Part shown: positions 1 to 8,797 of the stretch, piece after piece
Layout of the letters: each line of letters starts with the position of its first letter
Numbering within the stretch: the first letter of the stretch is position 1
DNA from: an uncultured Oleiphilus sp.
GTDB lineage: Bacteria; Pseudomonadota; Gammaproteobacteria; Pseudomonadales; Oleiphilaceae
Assembly: GCA_913020495.1 (NCBI GenBank)
Contig: CAJWBJ010000033.1
Span: forward strand, 1 to 36,794
DNA: 36,794 bases
Direction of reading: 5' to 3'
Translations under genes and position numbers: made by a program
Notes under the pieces: model-generated
What the model was told of the DNA's origin: nothing
Seen by the model: the letters and a program-made list of their open reading frames with translations, nothing else
The model's database searches: none

Positions 1-1973
1 TCTGGGTCAATTGGTTTTGCTAAATAGTCGTTCATACCTTGTTTCAGGCATTTTTCACGATCACCTTTCATCGCATTTGCAGTTAAGGCAATAATCGTCG
101 TATTTTTGTAATAGTCGCCAGCGTGCCCTTCTCGAATTTCTTTAGTTGCTTGATAGCCGTCCATTTTAGGCATTTGGCAATCCATGAGAATTAGAGAAAA
201 CGGCGGCAGTTCTGATGCTTGATTTAATACTTCGAGTGCTTCGAGGCCATCATTGGCAATGGCATAATCTAGCCCCATAACCTCTAGCAAATTTTGGGCA
301 ACCAATTGGTTTATATGGTTATCTTCAACCATTAAAATTCGGGAGTTTGGAGGCCATTCGATAGCCTCTTCGGTACTTGATACGTCCTCTTTGATTGTGA
401 TGACAGGGGGGATGACGTTACTACGACCCAAGCTAAGCGTGCATTCAAACTGGCTACCTGAACCCTCTTTACTCTCAATGCTGATATTACCATGCATTAA
501 CTCACATAATTTTTTGACGATTGTTAACCCCAAACCTGTTCCGCCATACTGCCGAGTTGTTGAGGCGTCTCCCTGAGTAAAAGAATTGAAAAGTGAGTCG
601 ACTTTGTCTTCTGGGATGCCTATGCCGCTATCTTGTACCATGCAAGTGAATATATGATGACCTGCTTTATCTTGAGTTAATTTTGCTTTGATTAAGATGA
701 ATCCTTGAGGTGTAAACTTAATGGCATTTGATATCAGGTTAGACAGGATTTGTCTGATTCGTGATGGGTCGCCTTTTACCCAATGTTGTTTTACACCGGC
801 GAGCTCTAAGTGGATTTCAAGCTCTTTCTCTTCTGCTTGGTGCGCAAATGATTCAGTGACGTTACTGATTAATTGATGCAGGTCAAAATCAATTATTTCC
901 AGCTCCAACTTATTGGCGTCTATTTTTGAAAAGTCCAGTATATCATTGATTAGGTTTAATAAAGACTGAGCGCTTGATTGTGCCACAAGCGTTTTCTCTT
1001 TTTGGCTATTAGATAAGTTGTCTTTTAATATCAGGTGAAGCATGCCAAGAACGCCATTCATGGGGGTGCGTATTTCATGGCTCATTTTGGCTAAAAATTC
1101 ACTCTTTGCATTCGCTGACTTTTCAGCAAATATTTTTGCTTTAACCAGTTCTCTAGTTCTGAGGTTGACTTCATCTTCAAGCCTTTTGTTGAACTCTAAA
1201 ACTTCATGTTTGGCTGAGTCAAGTTCTCTGACCATTGTCGTGACAGCATTTTCAATGACCGTTAGTTCGTTATCTTGGGGGGTTTTCAGATTAATTTTAA
1301 AGTTTGAGAGGTTATCAAAATTGAGGTCCGATATGGTGTAGGTTAGTCTTCTTAAAGGTTTTAATAATATATACTTGCTGACCCATAAAAATATTAACCA
1401 TAACGCCACGCCTTTGATGATGGCATTAATGATTAAAAAGAAAAAACCAAGCTGTACCCGATTAAGAATGACTGTAGAGTTTGAATACAGCGTGACGTAG
1501 CCTAATTTCTTTTTATTGTTCAAAAACTCAAAGGAAACAGGAAAACGATACGAAAACAGGTCGTCAAAGCTGTTATCTAAGTTGTGTGTTTTATTAGAAG
1601 CGCCATTCTTTGTATTGGCGCTTTTACCCTCAAATAGTCCTGTTTTTTCGATGGTTATTAATGAGTCTCCCTGAATACGTTCAACTTTTATTCCGACAAT
1701 AATCGGTACTTGTGACATTCCCATCACAACTTCATTAATTCGGTCTCGATCCAGATCCCACAAAGCTTTACTTAAAATAGGTCCGAATATTTTCTCATAA
1801 GACTGTAGTTCATTTTTGATGGTCGTTTGCGTGTGATAATATTCCTTGACCATATGTATGATGGTGACAGTGACGGCGACCATGCAATATAGGGAAAATA
1901 CAATAAACATGAGTTGTCTGGAAATTGAGGGGCTTTTGCTGCGTGGAAAGAATTTGGATTCAAAAAGTTTCAT
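1..1973 (-). CDS. Hybrid sensor histidine kinase, 3' end cut by the left window edge
   Basis: Membrane histidine kinase with a fused receiver; 657 codons are visible and the frame is still open at base 1. A first membrane segment lies at about residues 20-41 and a second at about 175-200. Between them is a periplasmic domain of roughly 130 residues with no family I can name. A HAMP-like linker follows. The phosphoacceptor motif SHEIRTPMNG has its His at residue 299. The ATP-binding boxes are SNLISNAIKFTP, DSGIGIP and GTGLGLTIVKKL. A receiver domain starts near MVEDNHINQLVAQN, with the phospho-Asp in LMDCQMPKMDG at residue 598 and the Lys in LAKPIDP near the edge. A further receiver or Hpt domain may lie outside. 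The start ATG overlaps the stop codon of the upstream binding-protein gene (ATGA), so the two are almost surely co-translated. The cognate output is not visible. The family is certain; the ligand is unknown. Confidence 0.93.
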   Translation of the reverse strand, partial: MKLFESKFFPRSKSPSISRQLMFIVFSLYCMVAVTVTIIHMVKEYYHTQTTIKNELQSYEKIFGPILSKALWDLDRDRINEVVMGMSQVPIIVGIKVERIQGDSLITIEKTGLFEGKSANTKNGASNKTHNLDNSFDDLFSYRFPVSFEFLNNKKKLGYVTLYSNSTVILNRVQLGFFFLIINAIIKGVALWLIFLWVSKYILLKPLRRLTYTISDLNFDNLSNFKINLKTPQDNELTVIENAVTTMVRELDSAKHEVLEFNKRLEDEVNLRTRELVKAKIFAEKSANAKSEFLAKMSHEIRTPMNGVLGMLHLILKDNLSNSQKEKTLVAQSSAQSLLNLINDILDFSKIDANKLELEIIDFDLHQLISNVTESFAHQAEEKELEIHLELAGVKQHWVKGDPSRIRQILSNLISNAIKFTPQGFILIKAKLTQDKAGHHIFTCMVQDSGIGIPEDKVDSLFNSFTQGDASTTRQYGGTGLGLTIVKKLCELMHGNISIESKEGSGSQFECTLSLGRSNVIPPVITIKEDVSSTEEAIEWPPNSRILMVEDNHINQLVAQNLLEVMGLDYAIANDGLEALEVLNQASELPPFSLILMDCQMPKMDGYQATKEIREGHAGDYYKNTTIIALTANAMKGDREKCLKQGMNDYLAKPIDP

Positions 1974-2929
1974 GGTGTGCAGTTGCCCGGAATCCATTTG
2001 CGCCAAATTTTCTCATTATCATTTAACCAGTTAATCGCCGCGTCTTCGATTGTTTGATTTTGCACGTCTACTAAAGAAGAAGCAGTGGCAATTTGCATAT
2101 TTGTAAAATTTATATTTTCGAGGGTTTGATAAGCGCAGGGCCAGAAAGCTTCCATTTCTGCCCATGCTGCTTTTTTTAACCAACCACCTTTTGGGTTACC
2201 GCAATCGTGAACAAAATTGGGGTTGATGCCCCAGTTAGGGTCTGTTTCACATTCAGGGCTGTAGTTGGGGAATTCGATAAATGCGCCTTCGTAAATTGAT
2301 TCGACCCAGTTAGGTGTCCAATTAAACAGTACGATCGGTCGTTTGGTTTTGACCGCTTTTTCTAATTCAACCCAAAGATCATCGCCTTTGGAAAGCTCTT
2401 TGACTTTAAAATCTAAGCCTAGTGCTCTAACACGTGCAGCATCGGGTTTTTCCCAAGGGCCGGCAAAGTAAGTGCCTGAAGGTTTTGAAAACGGCGTTTC
2501 AAATTTTTGTGCGCAATTTTTTAATGCTTTCCAATCTGGTAGTCCTGGACATATACTCTCAACATATTTTGGGTACCACCATTCTTCGCGTGTTTTTGCA
2601 TCATGCGTTCCGGCATGAACAATACGGCCTGCCTTTATCATTCTGTTAAACATTTCTGACATGGTGCCTTGCCATACTTCTACCTGAACATGAGCAAGAC
2701 CATGCGCTAATGCTCCCCATTGATCGGCAGTAGAAGTAGGGGTGTATTCAACCTGATAGCCCATTTGCTGAAATATCCTGCCAGTTACTTGAGAAAGTAC
2801 AATTTGGCTTGTCCAGTTGTTGGTAATAATACGGATGGGCTTTGTTTTATCGTCATGAGTACTAGCAAACCCAGAAATAGAATAGAGCAGGCAGAAAAGA
2901 GTTAAGAAACTAGGCGGAAATCGAAACAT
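1970..2929 (-). CDS. Periplasmic glycine betaine/choline-type substrate-binding protein (OpuAC/ProX family)
   Basis: A 319-residue protein with a clear export signal (hydrophobic residues 8-21, cleavage likely after GFA at 20-22). The mature part begins KPIRIITNNWTSQIVLSQV, the usual start of quaternary-amine binding proteins. It is rich in tryptophan (DQWGALAHG, VEVWQGTMSEM, FNWTPNWVES), as expected for an aromatic cage around a methylated ammonium group. Several cysteines (CPGLPDW, NCAQ, SPECETD, HDCGNP, WPCAY, GNCTP) could form periplasmic disulfides. Family knowledge places such proteins with an ABC permease and ATPase. None is adjacent here. Instead the gene overlaps a hybrid histidine kinase by four bases, so it may present ligand to the kinase rather than feed a transporter (inference). 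The start is an ATG at the beginning of the signal peptide. Confidence 0.88.
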   Translation of the reverse strand: MFRFPPSFLTLFCLLYSISGFASTHDDKTKPIRIITNNWTSQIVLSQVTGRIFQQMGYQVEYTPTSTADQWGALAHGLAHVQVEVWQGTMSEMFNRMIKAGRIVHAGTHDAKTREEWWYPKYVESICPGLPDWKALKNCAQKFETPFSKPSGTYFAGPWEKPDAARVRALGLDFKVKELSKGDDLWVELEKAVKTKRPIVLFNWTPNWVESIYEGAFIEFPNYSPECETDPNWGINPNFVHDCGNPKGGWLKKAAWAEMEAFWPCAYQTLENINFTNMQIATASSLVDVQNQTIEDAAINWLNDNEKIWRKWIPGNCTP

Positions 2930-3037
2930 GGTGATAACCAGTCTGAAAAAAGCAATAGGGTCTTAACAATATAGGAGAGTGAGTTGATGGTGTCTAGCTT
3001 GGGTACAATTTGTAGTCGTGAGGCACTAACTAATCAT

Positions 3038-3643
3038 CTAATCTTTAAGTAAGTGAGCGCCTTTAAGTGTTGCAAGAAAGTTATTTAGCTCAGGTAGATA
3101 TTTTTCACTCAGTGCAATGCTGACGTTGACGTGTTGGGTATAACTTGTTTCAAGTACATGCCCTTCATGAAGGCTCAACCAGTGGCGTATGTTTTGTTCA
3201 TCTGCAAAATCGCAATTCAGCTCGTATTCTTCTAATTGAACCTGTAATAAAGTTGGGGCGCGATCATAAGCCATTTGCGTTGCCTGTGAGTAGGCCCTTA
3301 CAAGCCCGCCAGCACCTAATTTTATACCCCCGAAATAACGTATCACTACGATCATCACATCACCGACTTCTTTATGCTGCATGACATTCAGTATTGGTTT
3401 TCCAGCCGTGCCGCTGGGTTCTCCATCATCCGACATTGCCATAAGGGTGGGGGTTTTAGGTGGACCGATTAAATAAGCCCAGCAATGGTGTCTCGCATCA
3501 GGGTAGTCTTTTTTTGCCTGGTCCAGAACTTTCATTGCTTCACTACGATTTGCTGCCAAGCAAAACCGAGCAATGAATTTACTTTTTTTAATCTCGTACA
3601 GAATTTCAGTTGAACCATCCGGGACTGAATAGTTTTTACTCAT
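3038..3643 (-). CDS. yigZ: YigZ/IMPACT family protein
   Basis: A 201-residue cytoplasmic protein of the IMPACT/YigZ family, close to the usual 200-residue length. The N-terminal domain carries the family signatures RHHCWAYLIG, SDDGEPSGTAGKPIL and VVIRYFGGIKLGAGGLVRAYS (roughly residues 50-125). A ferredoxin-like C-terminal domain (DUF1949) occupies about residues 135-200. Members are widely conserved; the eukaryotic IMPACT homologue modulates Gcn1/Gcn2 signalling, while the bacterial role is not settled. The ATG start has only a weak Shine-Dalgarno. It stands alone on the minus strand, divergent from the wax-ester synthase gene. Family assignment is firm and function is not. Confidence 0.93.
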   Translation of the reverse strand: MSKNYSVPDGSTEILYEIKKSKFIARFCLAANRSEAMKVLDQAKKDYPDARHHCWAYLIGPPKTPTLMAMSDDGEPSGTAGKPILNVMQHKEVGDVMIVVIRYFGGIKLGAGGLVRAYSQATQMAYDRAPTLLQVQLEEYELNCDFADEQNIRHWLSLHEGHVLETSYTQHVNVSIALSEKYLPELNNFLATLKGAHLLKD

Positions 3644-3830
3644 AAAGTAAGGCCTACGTCGAATACTGTTAGCATTAAAGGGGGTTGTGCCGTTTAATCT
3701 TTAAAGAGCATATCTTTATGCTATTCGAATCACAAAATCTCCGTTATGCTTGCGGAACTTATTTTAGGGTAGTTATCATTTCTTTTCACTGGTATTTATC
3801 TCTACCCGTAGCTTCTTGGATGGAATCAAA

Positions 3831-5204
3831 ATGAAATCATTGACTTTGGCAGATCAAATTTTTTTGTGGTTAGAAAAAAGACAGCAACCAATGCATGTTG
3901 GTGGTCTGCATTTATATGACTTTCCAGAAGGTGCCGGGCCAAAATATGTCACTGAACTGGCTGAATATATGCGCTCTTTTGATCAACCAACAATGCCTTT
4001 CAACCAGCGACTTAAAACCCGGTTTGGGCAATATTACTGGGAAGAAGACCAGCAGTTTGACCTGGAACATCACTTTCGTCATAGCGCTTTACCCAAGCCA
4101 GGTCGGATACGTGAGTTACTTTCACTGATATCGGTTAAGCACAGTGCTTTATTAGACCGTCAGCGCCCGATGTGGGAATGCCATTTAATTGAAGGTATTC
4201 GTGGACGTCGCTTTGCCATGTACTTTAAAGCGCATCACTGCATGATGGATGGTGTTGCAGCAATGCGTATGACTTCGAAACTGTTATCTGAAGACCAGAG
4301 TGCGCGAGATCTTCCGCCTTTATGGGCTTTACCTCAAGTTGCAAAATCAACAAGAGCCAGTGTGACTCAGGGTGATATTGCCTCAAGCTTAGCGATGCTG
4401 GCGAATGCTGCCGGCAAACAAATTTCAACGGTACCAACACTCATAAAAGAAGTGACTCACGCAGTTAAGCAGGCGCGGTCTAACCCTGATTACGTGTCAG
4501 CTTTTCAAGCGCCAGCGAGTATTTTGAACAGACCTATCACCGGTTCAAGACGTTTTGCTGCGCAGTCGTATCCTATTGAACGTTTTAAAGTGTTAGCGAA
4601 AAAGATGGATGCCACCTTGAATGATGTTGTATTGGCTGTTTGCGGAAGTGCCTTGCGGAACTATTTAATTAGTCAGAAATGTCTGCCGACAAAACCTTTA
4701 ATTGCTATGGTGCCCATGTCAATGCGCAGGGACGATAGTACGGGCGGAAATCAGATTGCAATGATTCTAGCGAGCTTGGGGACACATGTCGCTGACCCGG
4801 CACAACGTTTGGATATGGTTAAAAACTCAGTGAGTGACGCGAAAAAGCGTGTATCTCAAATGAGTCTTGAAGAAGCGATTAATTACACCGCACTAACTTT
4901 AGCACCTGCAGGGCTGAATATGCTGACGGGTTTATCAAACAAGCTTCAGGCATTTAACGTCGTGATCTCTAATGTACCCGGGCCAAAGAAACCTCTTTAT
5001 TGGAATGGTGCAAGGTTGCAAGGAATGTACCCTGTGTCAATTCCGCTTGATCGTATTGCTTTGAACATTACATTGGTGAGTTATATCGATCAGCTGGAAT
5101 TCGGATTCACGGCTTGTCGCAGAACGCTACCATCAATGCAGCGCTTATTAGACTATGTTGAAACGGCGATTGATGAGTTAGAAATTGCAGCCGGTATTAA
5201 ATGA
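3831..5204 (+). CDS. Wax ester synthase / acyl-CoA:diacylglycerol acyltransferase (WS/DGAT)
   Basis: A 457-residue bifunctional acyltransferase that joins acyl-CoA to fatty alcohols or diacylglycerol, making neutral storage lipid at the inner membrane face. The condensing motif HHCMMDG is at residues 135-141 (family HHxxxDG, catalytic second His). The family PLW segment (DLPPLWALPQ) and the ND motif (LNDVVLAVCGSALRNYL) are both present, and the conserved NVPGP segment is near the C-terminus. Length matches the family (about 450-475). I chose the ATG at 3831, which has GGA six bases upstream and aligns with the usual MKSLTLADQ-like N-terminus; a TTG five codons earlier is an unlikely alternative. 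An FKBP isomerase gene follows after 57 bases on the same strand. Several WS/DGAT paralogues per genome are common in marine oil-storing bacteria. Confidence 0.94.
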   Translation: MKSLTLADQIFLWLEKRQQPMHVGGLHLYDFPEGAGPKYVTELAEYMRSFDQPTMPFNQRLKTRFGQYYWEEDQQFDLEHHFRHSALPKPGRIRELLSLISVKHSALLDRQRPMWECHLIEGIRGRRFAMYFKAHHCMMDGVAAMRMTSKLLSEDQSARDLPPLWALPQVAKSTRASVTQGDIASSLAMLANAAGKQISTVPTLIKEVTHAVKQARSNPDYVSAFQAPASILNRPITGSRRFAAQSYPIERFKVLAKKMDATLNDVVLAVCGSALRNYLISQKCLPTKPLIAMVPMSMRRDDSTGGNQIAMILASLGTHVADPAQRLDMVKNSVSDAKKRVSQMSLEEAINYTALTLAPAGLNMLTGLSNKLQAFNVVISNVPGPKKPLYWNGARLQGMYPVSIPLDRIALNITLVSYIDQLEFGFTACRRTLPSMQRLLDYVETAIDELEIAAGIK

Positions 5205-5261
5205 AGAATCATGAGTGATACAAAGCTCTCTAGAGCGTAATTAAACAGGGTAAAGATATAT

Positions 5262-5894
5262 ATGTCAGAAAAGAGCAGCAAAAAACCAGAAACATTTGAG
5301 CAAAAAGTGAGTTATGGCTTTGGTTGGCAGTTTGGTCGTCAGCTTCAAAAAAATAAATTTGAAGGTATGGACGTTGAAGCCGCCGTGCTCGCTTTACGCC
5401 AATGTTATAATGGTGAACCTTCTTTGCTATCTGAAAATGAATTGAATGAAGCTTACGATGTGGTAAAAGAAAGTCGTAAAAAGTTTGAACAAGAACGTGC
5501 TGAAAAGTATCAGTTTTTATGTCAGACATTTTTAGAAGACAACTCTAAGCGTGAAGGCGTGGTAACTACCGATTCAGGTTTGCAGTTTGAAATTCTGGAA
5601 GCCGGTGATGGTGATAAACCTAGTGCTGAGCAAACCGTTAAGGTTCACTACCATGGCTCTTTCATTGATGGGCAGGTGTTTGATAGCTCGATTACTCGCA
5701 ATGAGCCTGCCGAGTTCGCTTTGAATCAGGTAATACCTGCTTGGACAGAAGCGCTTCAGTTGATGGGGGTCGGTTCAAAATGGCGAATCGTAGTGCCGTA
5801 TCAATTGGCTTATGGTGAAGCCGGTTCGCCTCCGACGATACCACCTAAAGCAATTTTAATATTTGAAATTCACTTAATCGATATTATTGCTTGA
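5262..5894 (+). CDS. FKBP-type peptidyl-prolyl isomerase without signal peptide (FklB/Mip-like)
   Basis: A 210-residue prolyl isomerase. The N-terminal dimerisation domain (FKBP_N, about residues 12-95) begins with QKVSYGFGWQFG, the same motif as in the periplasmic paralogue encoded at 20886-21581. The catalytic FKBP domain follows (about 115-209), keeping VHYHGSFIDG, FDSS, QVIPAWTEAL, LAYGEAG and the closing LIFEIHLI, so the usual drug/substrate pocket aromatics are present. There is no hydrophobic N-terminus (it starts MSEKSSKKPETF), so it is probably cytoplasmic, like E. coli FklB. It lies 57 bases after the WS/DGAT gene and is followed by a strong terminator, so the two may be co-transcribed. 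A weak AGGG sits upstream of the ATG. Confidence 0.92.
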   Translation: MSEKSSKKPETFEQKVSYGFGWQFGRQLQKNKFEGMDVEAAVLALRQCYNGEPSLLSENELNEAYDVVKESRKKFEQERAEKYQFLCQTFLEDNSKREGVVTTDSGLQFEILEAGDGDKPSAEQTVKVHYHGSFIDGQVFDSSITRNEPAEFALNQVIPAWTEALQLMGVGSKWRIVVPYQLAYGEAGSPPTIPPKAILIFEIHLIDIIA

Positions 5895-5903
5895 GACTTA
5901 AAC

Positions 5904-5949
5904 TGCCTTCCTTCCGACTGAAAATGTAGCGGAATGAAGGCATTTTTTT
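5904..5949 (+). terminator. Rho-independent terminator after the FKBP gene
   Basis: The arms TGCCTTCCTTCCG (5904-5916) and CGGAATGAAGGCA (5930-5942) form a 13-base stem with one mismatch and a 13-base loop. Seven T residues follow directly. It closes the WS/DGAT-FKBP unit and lies just before the convergent chemoreceptor gene. Confidence 0.85.
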
Positions 5950-5982
5950 GTTAAATAGTTGTTGCGCAAAGCTCCCTAAGAA

Positions 5983-7227
5983 TTAAAACAAGGTGGCGTC
6001 ATTGTCGGCAGTATCAGTTTTATTTCGTTTTTTGAAGCGACGCTCAAGAGAGTGCTCAACATTTTCTATATGAAGGTTCTTAAGTTTTCCCGCGATACTG
6101 TCAGATAATTTGTCTAAATCATTTTCAGTTAGCGATTGCATATTTGCATGTTGCAAAGCTTCACTATTAAGTTCAATTAAAGCATCGGCAGAGTTTTTTG
6201 ACTGGGCTTTTGTTTCATTTTGCTGCTGCATGGAATGCAATATTTTATCTGAAAGAAGGCGGATATCTTCAATTGCTATTTCAGTTTTATGTAGGTCTTC
6301 TTGTGAAGATTGAGCGCTTGAAATGGTGGTTTTGATATCATTCTGGCTTGATTGCATTACTTCCGATACGTTATGTGTTCCGCTATAAATACTATCAACA
6401 ATACCCTTTACTTCATCAGCAGAGCCTCGTGTACGTTCGGCTAATGAACGTACTTCATCGGCAACGACAGCAAAGCCTCTACCTTGTTCGCCTGCACGAG
6501 CGGCTTCAATGGCGGCATTTAATGCCAGTAGATTGGTTTGTTCTGCAATACCGGTTATTTCTTCAATGATTTTAGTAATTTTAGTACTGTCATCTCTTAA
6601 GTCGGAAAGAACGGTGTTTGATTCATTAATATGTTTTTCAATGGTGTCAATGGAGTGAATGGTTTCACTTAGGTGAACATCAAAGTCTTTGATGTCATGA
6701 CTCATTTCGGAAATGTTTGAGGTGATATGCTTGATGTCATGCTCAATATTTTCGGTGGCGGCTAACATATCGTCAATTGAACTGCTTAAAATACCGCCAT
6801 GATGAGACTGCATGACCGTATTTTGGTTCATTACGCCGTAAGTTTCTGCTAGCTCTTTACTCATTGGTGTCAAGCGTGAGACACACTTGTGTAGTTCTCG
6901 AACAACACTTTCAGTATTCGAAAGACGCTTATTAATCAGAGAGAAAAGAGGGCGGTAATCATCCGTTACTTGGTCAGCGTCCAATCGTATTGAAAAATCA
7001 ACAGATTCAGAACATTCTTTATGGAGCTGCTGTGTACATCGTTCCAATGGGCGAATAATTCTCAGTTGATACCAAATAGTGACTGCAACTAAAGTAAAAA
7101 CAGAAGCGATACTTATGCTTGCAAGTGATGATGGAATGTCCAATGCGTAAAGTACTAGTTCTAGCAAAGGGTAAATAAGTACAATCGCTAGAATGATAAG
7201 TAAATTATTAGATTTAAATGCGCTCAT
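5983..7227 (-). CDS. Methyl-accepting chemotaxis protein with minimal periplasmic region
   Basis: A 414-residue chemoreceptor. Two hydrophobic segments at about residues 9-29 and 35-53 are separated by only a few residues (DIPSS), so there is no room for a periplasmic ligand domain. A HAMP-like stretch (RIIRPLERC onward) and a region of repeated heptads follow. The signalling hairpin tip is present and canonical ([20 protein letters not shown], then [16 protein letters not shown], about residues 230-270). Family knowledge: the tip binds CheA/CheW. The sequence suggests it senses something in the membrane or cytoplasm, or works with a partner protein. The C-terminus (TADNDATLF) has no CheR/CheB-binding pentapeptide. 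No other chemotaxis gene is nearby. Convergent with the FKBP gene. Confidence 0.95.
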   Translation of the reverse strand: MSAFKSNNLLIILAIVLIYPLLELVLYALDIPSSLASISIASVFTLVAVTIWYQLRIIRPLERCTQQLHKECSESVDFSIRLDADQVTDDYRPLFSLINKRLSNTESVVRELHKCVSRLTPMSKELAETYGVMNQNTVMQSHHGGILSSSIDDMLAATENIEHDIKHITSNISEMSHDIKDFDVHLSETIHSIDTIEKHINESNTVLSDLRDDSTKITKIIEEITGIAEQTNLLALNAAIEAARAGEQGRGFAVVADEVRSLAERTRGSADEVKGIVDSIYSGTHNVSEVMQSSQNDIKTTISSAQSSQEDLHKTEIAIEDIRLLSDKILHSMQQQNETKAQSKNSADALIELNSEALQHANMQSLTENDLDKLSDSIAGKLKNLHIENVEHSLERRFKKRNKTDTADNDATLF

Positions 7228-7420
7228 AGGTCTGGTTTGGTAATAGTCGATGAATGTATGTTTCTTATTAGACGTAGTTTAGCCTATCTTACTTAAAAAT
7301 TTATTCAGTGTTTGGCATTCTCTAGAATAATTGCCATTAATGTTCGAATATTTGCGATTTTTAGTTTTCCGTATAGAGTGAGGTGGCATAAATGATGGCC
7401 AAGTGTTGGAGTAGGCGTAT

Positions 7421-8071
7421 ATGAAGTATTTGATACTGTTTTGTATCTTTTCCGGTGAAGTTTTATCTGACTCAATAAAGCAGGAAAGCCATATTCCTAT
7501 TGGTGTGTTTTCTTCCAACACTCTAGAGGGCTGGGAAGAAAAGGTATTCGATCAACAAACTTCTTATGTGCTGACACAAATAGATCATGATATAGCGCTC
7601 AAAGCACAGAGTAATGATTCCGCATCGGGTTTGTTTAAAGAGCTGGTTGTCGATATTAAAAAATACCCTTATCTGAATTGGCGTTGGCGGATAGAGGGTC
7701 GACTGCCCGCATTGGATGAAACAAAAAAGCAAGGTGATGACTATGCTGCAAGGATTTATGTTGTCGTATCAGGAGGTTTGTTTTTTTGGCGAACCAAGGC
7801 ATTAAATTATGTCTGGTCAAGTCGAGCAGAAAAAGATGTAGAATGGCCGAATGCATTTGCACCTGATAATGCCCATATGGTCGCTGCAAGAACTGCAAGT
7901 GATCAAACTGGTGTTTGGTATGTTGAAAAAAGAAATATTTACGAGGCGCTAAAGCACTGGTTAGGCGATGAGGTTAGTTCAATAGATGCTATTGCTATCA
8001 TGACCGATACTGATAACAGTGATGGAAAGGCGACGGCCTTTTATGGTGATATTTATTTTTCAGCAGAATAA
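7421..8071 (+). CDS. DUF3047 family secreted protein
   Basis: A 216-residue protein. The N-terminus MKYLILFCIFSGEVLSDS looks like a short signal peptide. The body carries features I associate with DUF3047: YPYLNWRWRIEG, GDDYAARIYVVVSGG, ALNYVWSS and IAIMTDTDNSDGKATAFYGD. The fold is probably a beta-sandwich, and no catalytic residues can be named. Members are widespread in proteobacteria with no established function. It starts the plus-strand run that continues with NnrU and an esterase, but a 115-base gap separates it from nnrU, so co-transcription is uncertain. Family confidence is good and function unknown. Confidence 0.82.
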   Translation: MKYLILFCIFSGEVLSDSIKQESHIPIGVFSSNTLEGWEEKVFDQQTSYVLTQIDHDIALKAQSNDSASGLFKELVVDIKKYPYLNWRWRIEGRLPALDETKKQGDDYAARIYVVVSGGLFFWRTKALNYVWSSRAEKDVEWPNAFAPDNAHMVAARTASDQTGVWYVEKRNIYEALKHWLGDEVSSIDAIAIMTDTDNSDGKATAFYGDIYFSAE

Positions 8072-8186
8072 ATTGTTCTTGAGGCTGGAAAGTTAATGGT
8101 ATTCACTTTTGCATAAAGTCAGCTAGCGTTAGTGGCATAATATTTCGTATCCTATACTTCAAATAATATTAAATAAGGACGGAATT

Positions 8187-8741
8187 ATGACATTGCTTGT
8201 TTTGGGTTTATGTATTTTTATCGCTATTCACTTGTTTCCTGCGTTTCAAACACAGCGAGCAACATTGATCTCAAACTTTGGTGAATTGAAATATAAAGGT
8301 GTGTTTGCTTTAGTTTCGCTTGCTAGCTTTGCTCTGATTATATTAGGGAAAGCAAATGCCCCTTTTGTCGAAATTTGGCAACCTCCCCAGATGCTTTCCG
8401 TTGTCACTAAGCTATTGATGCTGCCGACTATAATTTTGTTGGTGGCTGCCTATATCCCCTCAAACTTTAAGCGTAAAATTCGTCATCCGATGCTAATAGC
8501 AGTAAAGGTCTGGGCAATAGGTCATCTGCTTATTAATGGCGATTTGGCGTCTATTATTTTATTTGGTTCATTTCTCGCTTTTGCTGTTCTGGCTATGGTT
8601 AGTGCAAATAAACGTGCTGAGTGGCAGAAACCAGATGAGAAATCCATAATTATGGATATTCTGGTGATATTAATTGGTGGTGCTGTCTATGTTGGTATCG
8701 GTATGCACCATCTTCAGTTATTTGGTGTACCCATCATGTAA
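8187..8741 (+). CDS. nnrU: NnrU family integral membrane protein
   Basis: A 184-residue protein with about five membrane segments. Family hallmarks are HLFPAFQTQRATL near the N-terminus and the segment KIRHPMLIAVKVWAIGHLL (roughly residues 98-116), with the conserved histidines of this family. NnrU was named from denitrification clusters, but most members occur elsewhere, and it is related to membrane proteins such as isoprenylcysteine methyltransferase-like NnrU/MddA (family knowledge). No denitrification genes are visible here. A good Shine-Dalgarno (AAGGA) precedes the ATG. It is followed after 56 bases by the esterase gene on the same strand. Confidence 0.88.
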   Translation: MTLLVLGLCIFIAIHLFPAFQTQRATLISNFGELKYKGVFALVSLASFALIILGKANAPFVEIWQPPQMLSVVTKLLMLPTIILLVAAYIPSNFKRKIRHPMLIAVKVWAIGHLLINGDLASIILFGSFLAFAVLAMVSANKRAEWQKPDEKSIIMDILVILIGGAVYVGIGMHHLQLFGVPIM

Positions 8742-8797
8742 TTTTTTATCATTAAAATCGTAATCACATCAAACTATAAACCTGGATAGGTAAAAAT

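Noticed and set aside
5230..5529. A 99-codon minus-strand frame across the start of the FKBP gene
   Set aside because: It overlaps the conserved FKBP coding sequence almost fully, with no ribosome site and no recognisable domain.
7279..7521. An 80-codon minus-strand frame between the chemoreceptor and DUF3047 genes
   Set aside because: It overlaps the signal peptide region of the DUF3047 gene, has no ribosome site and low-quality composition.
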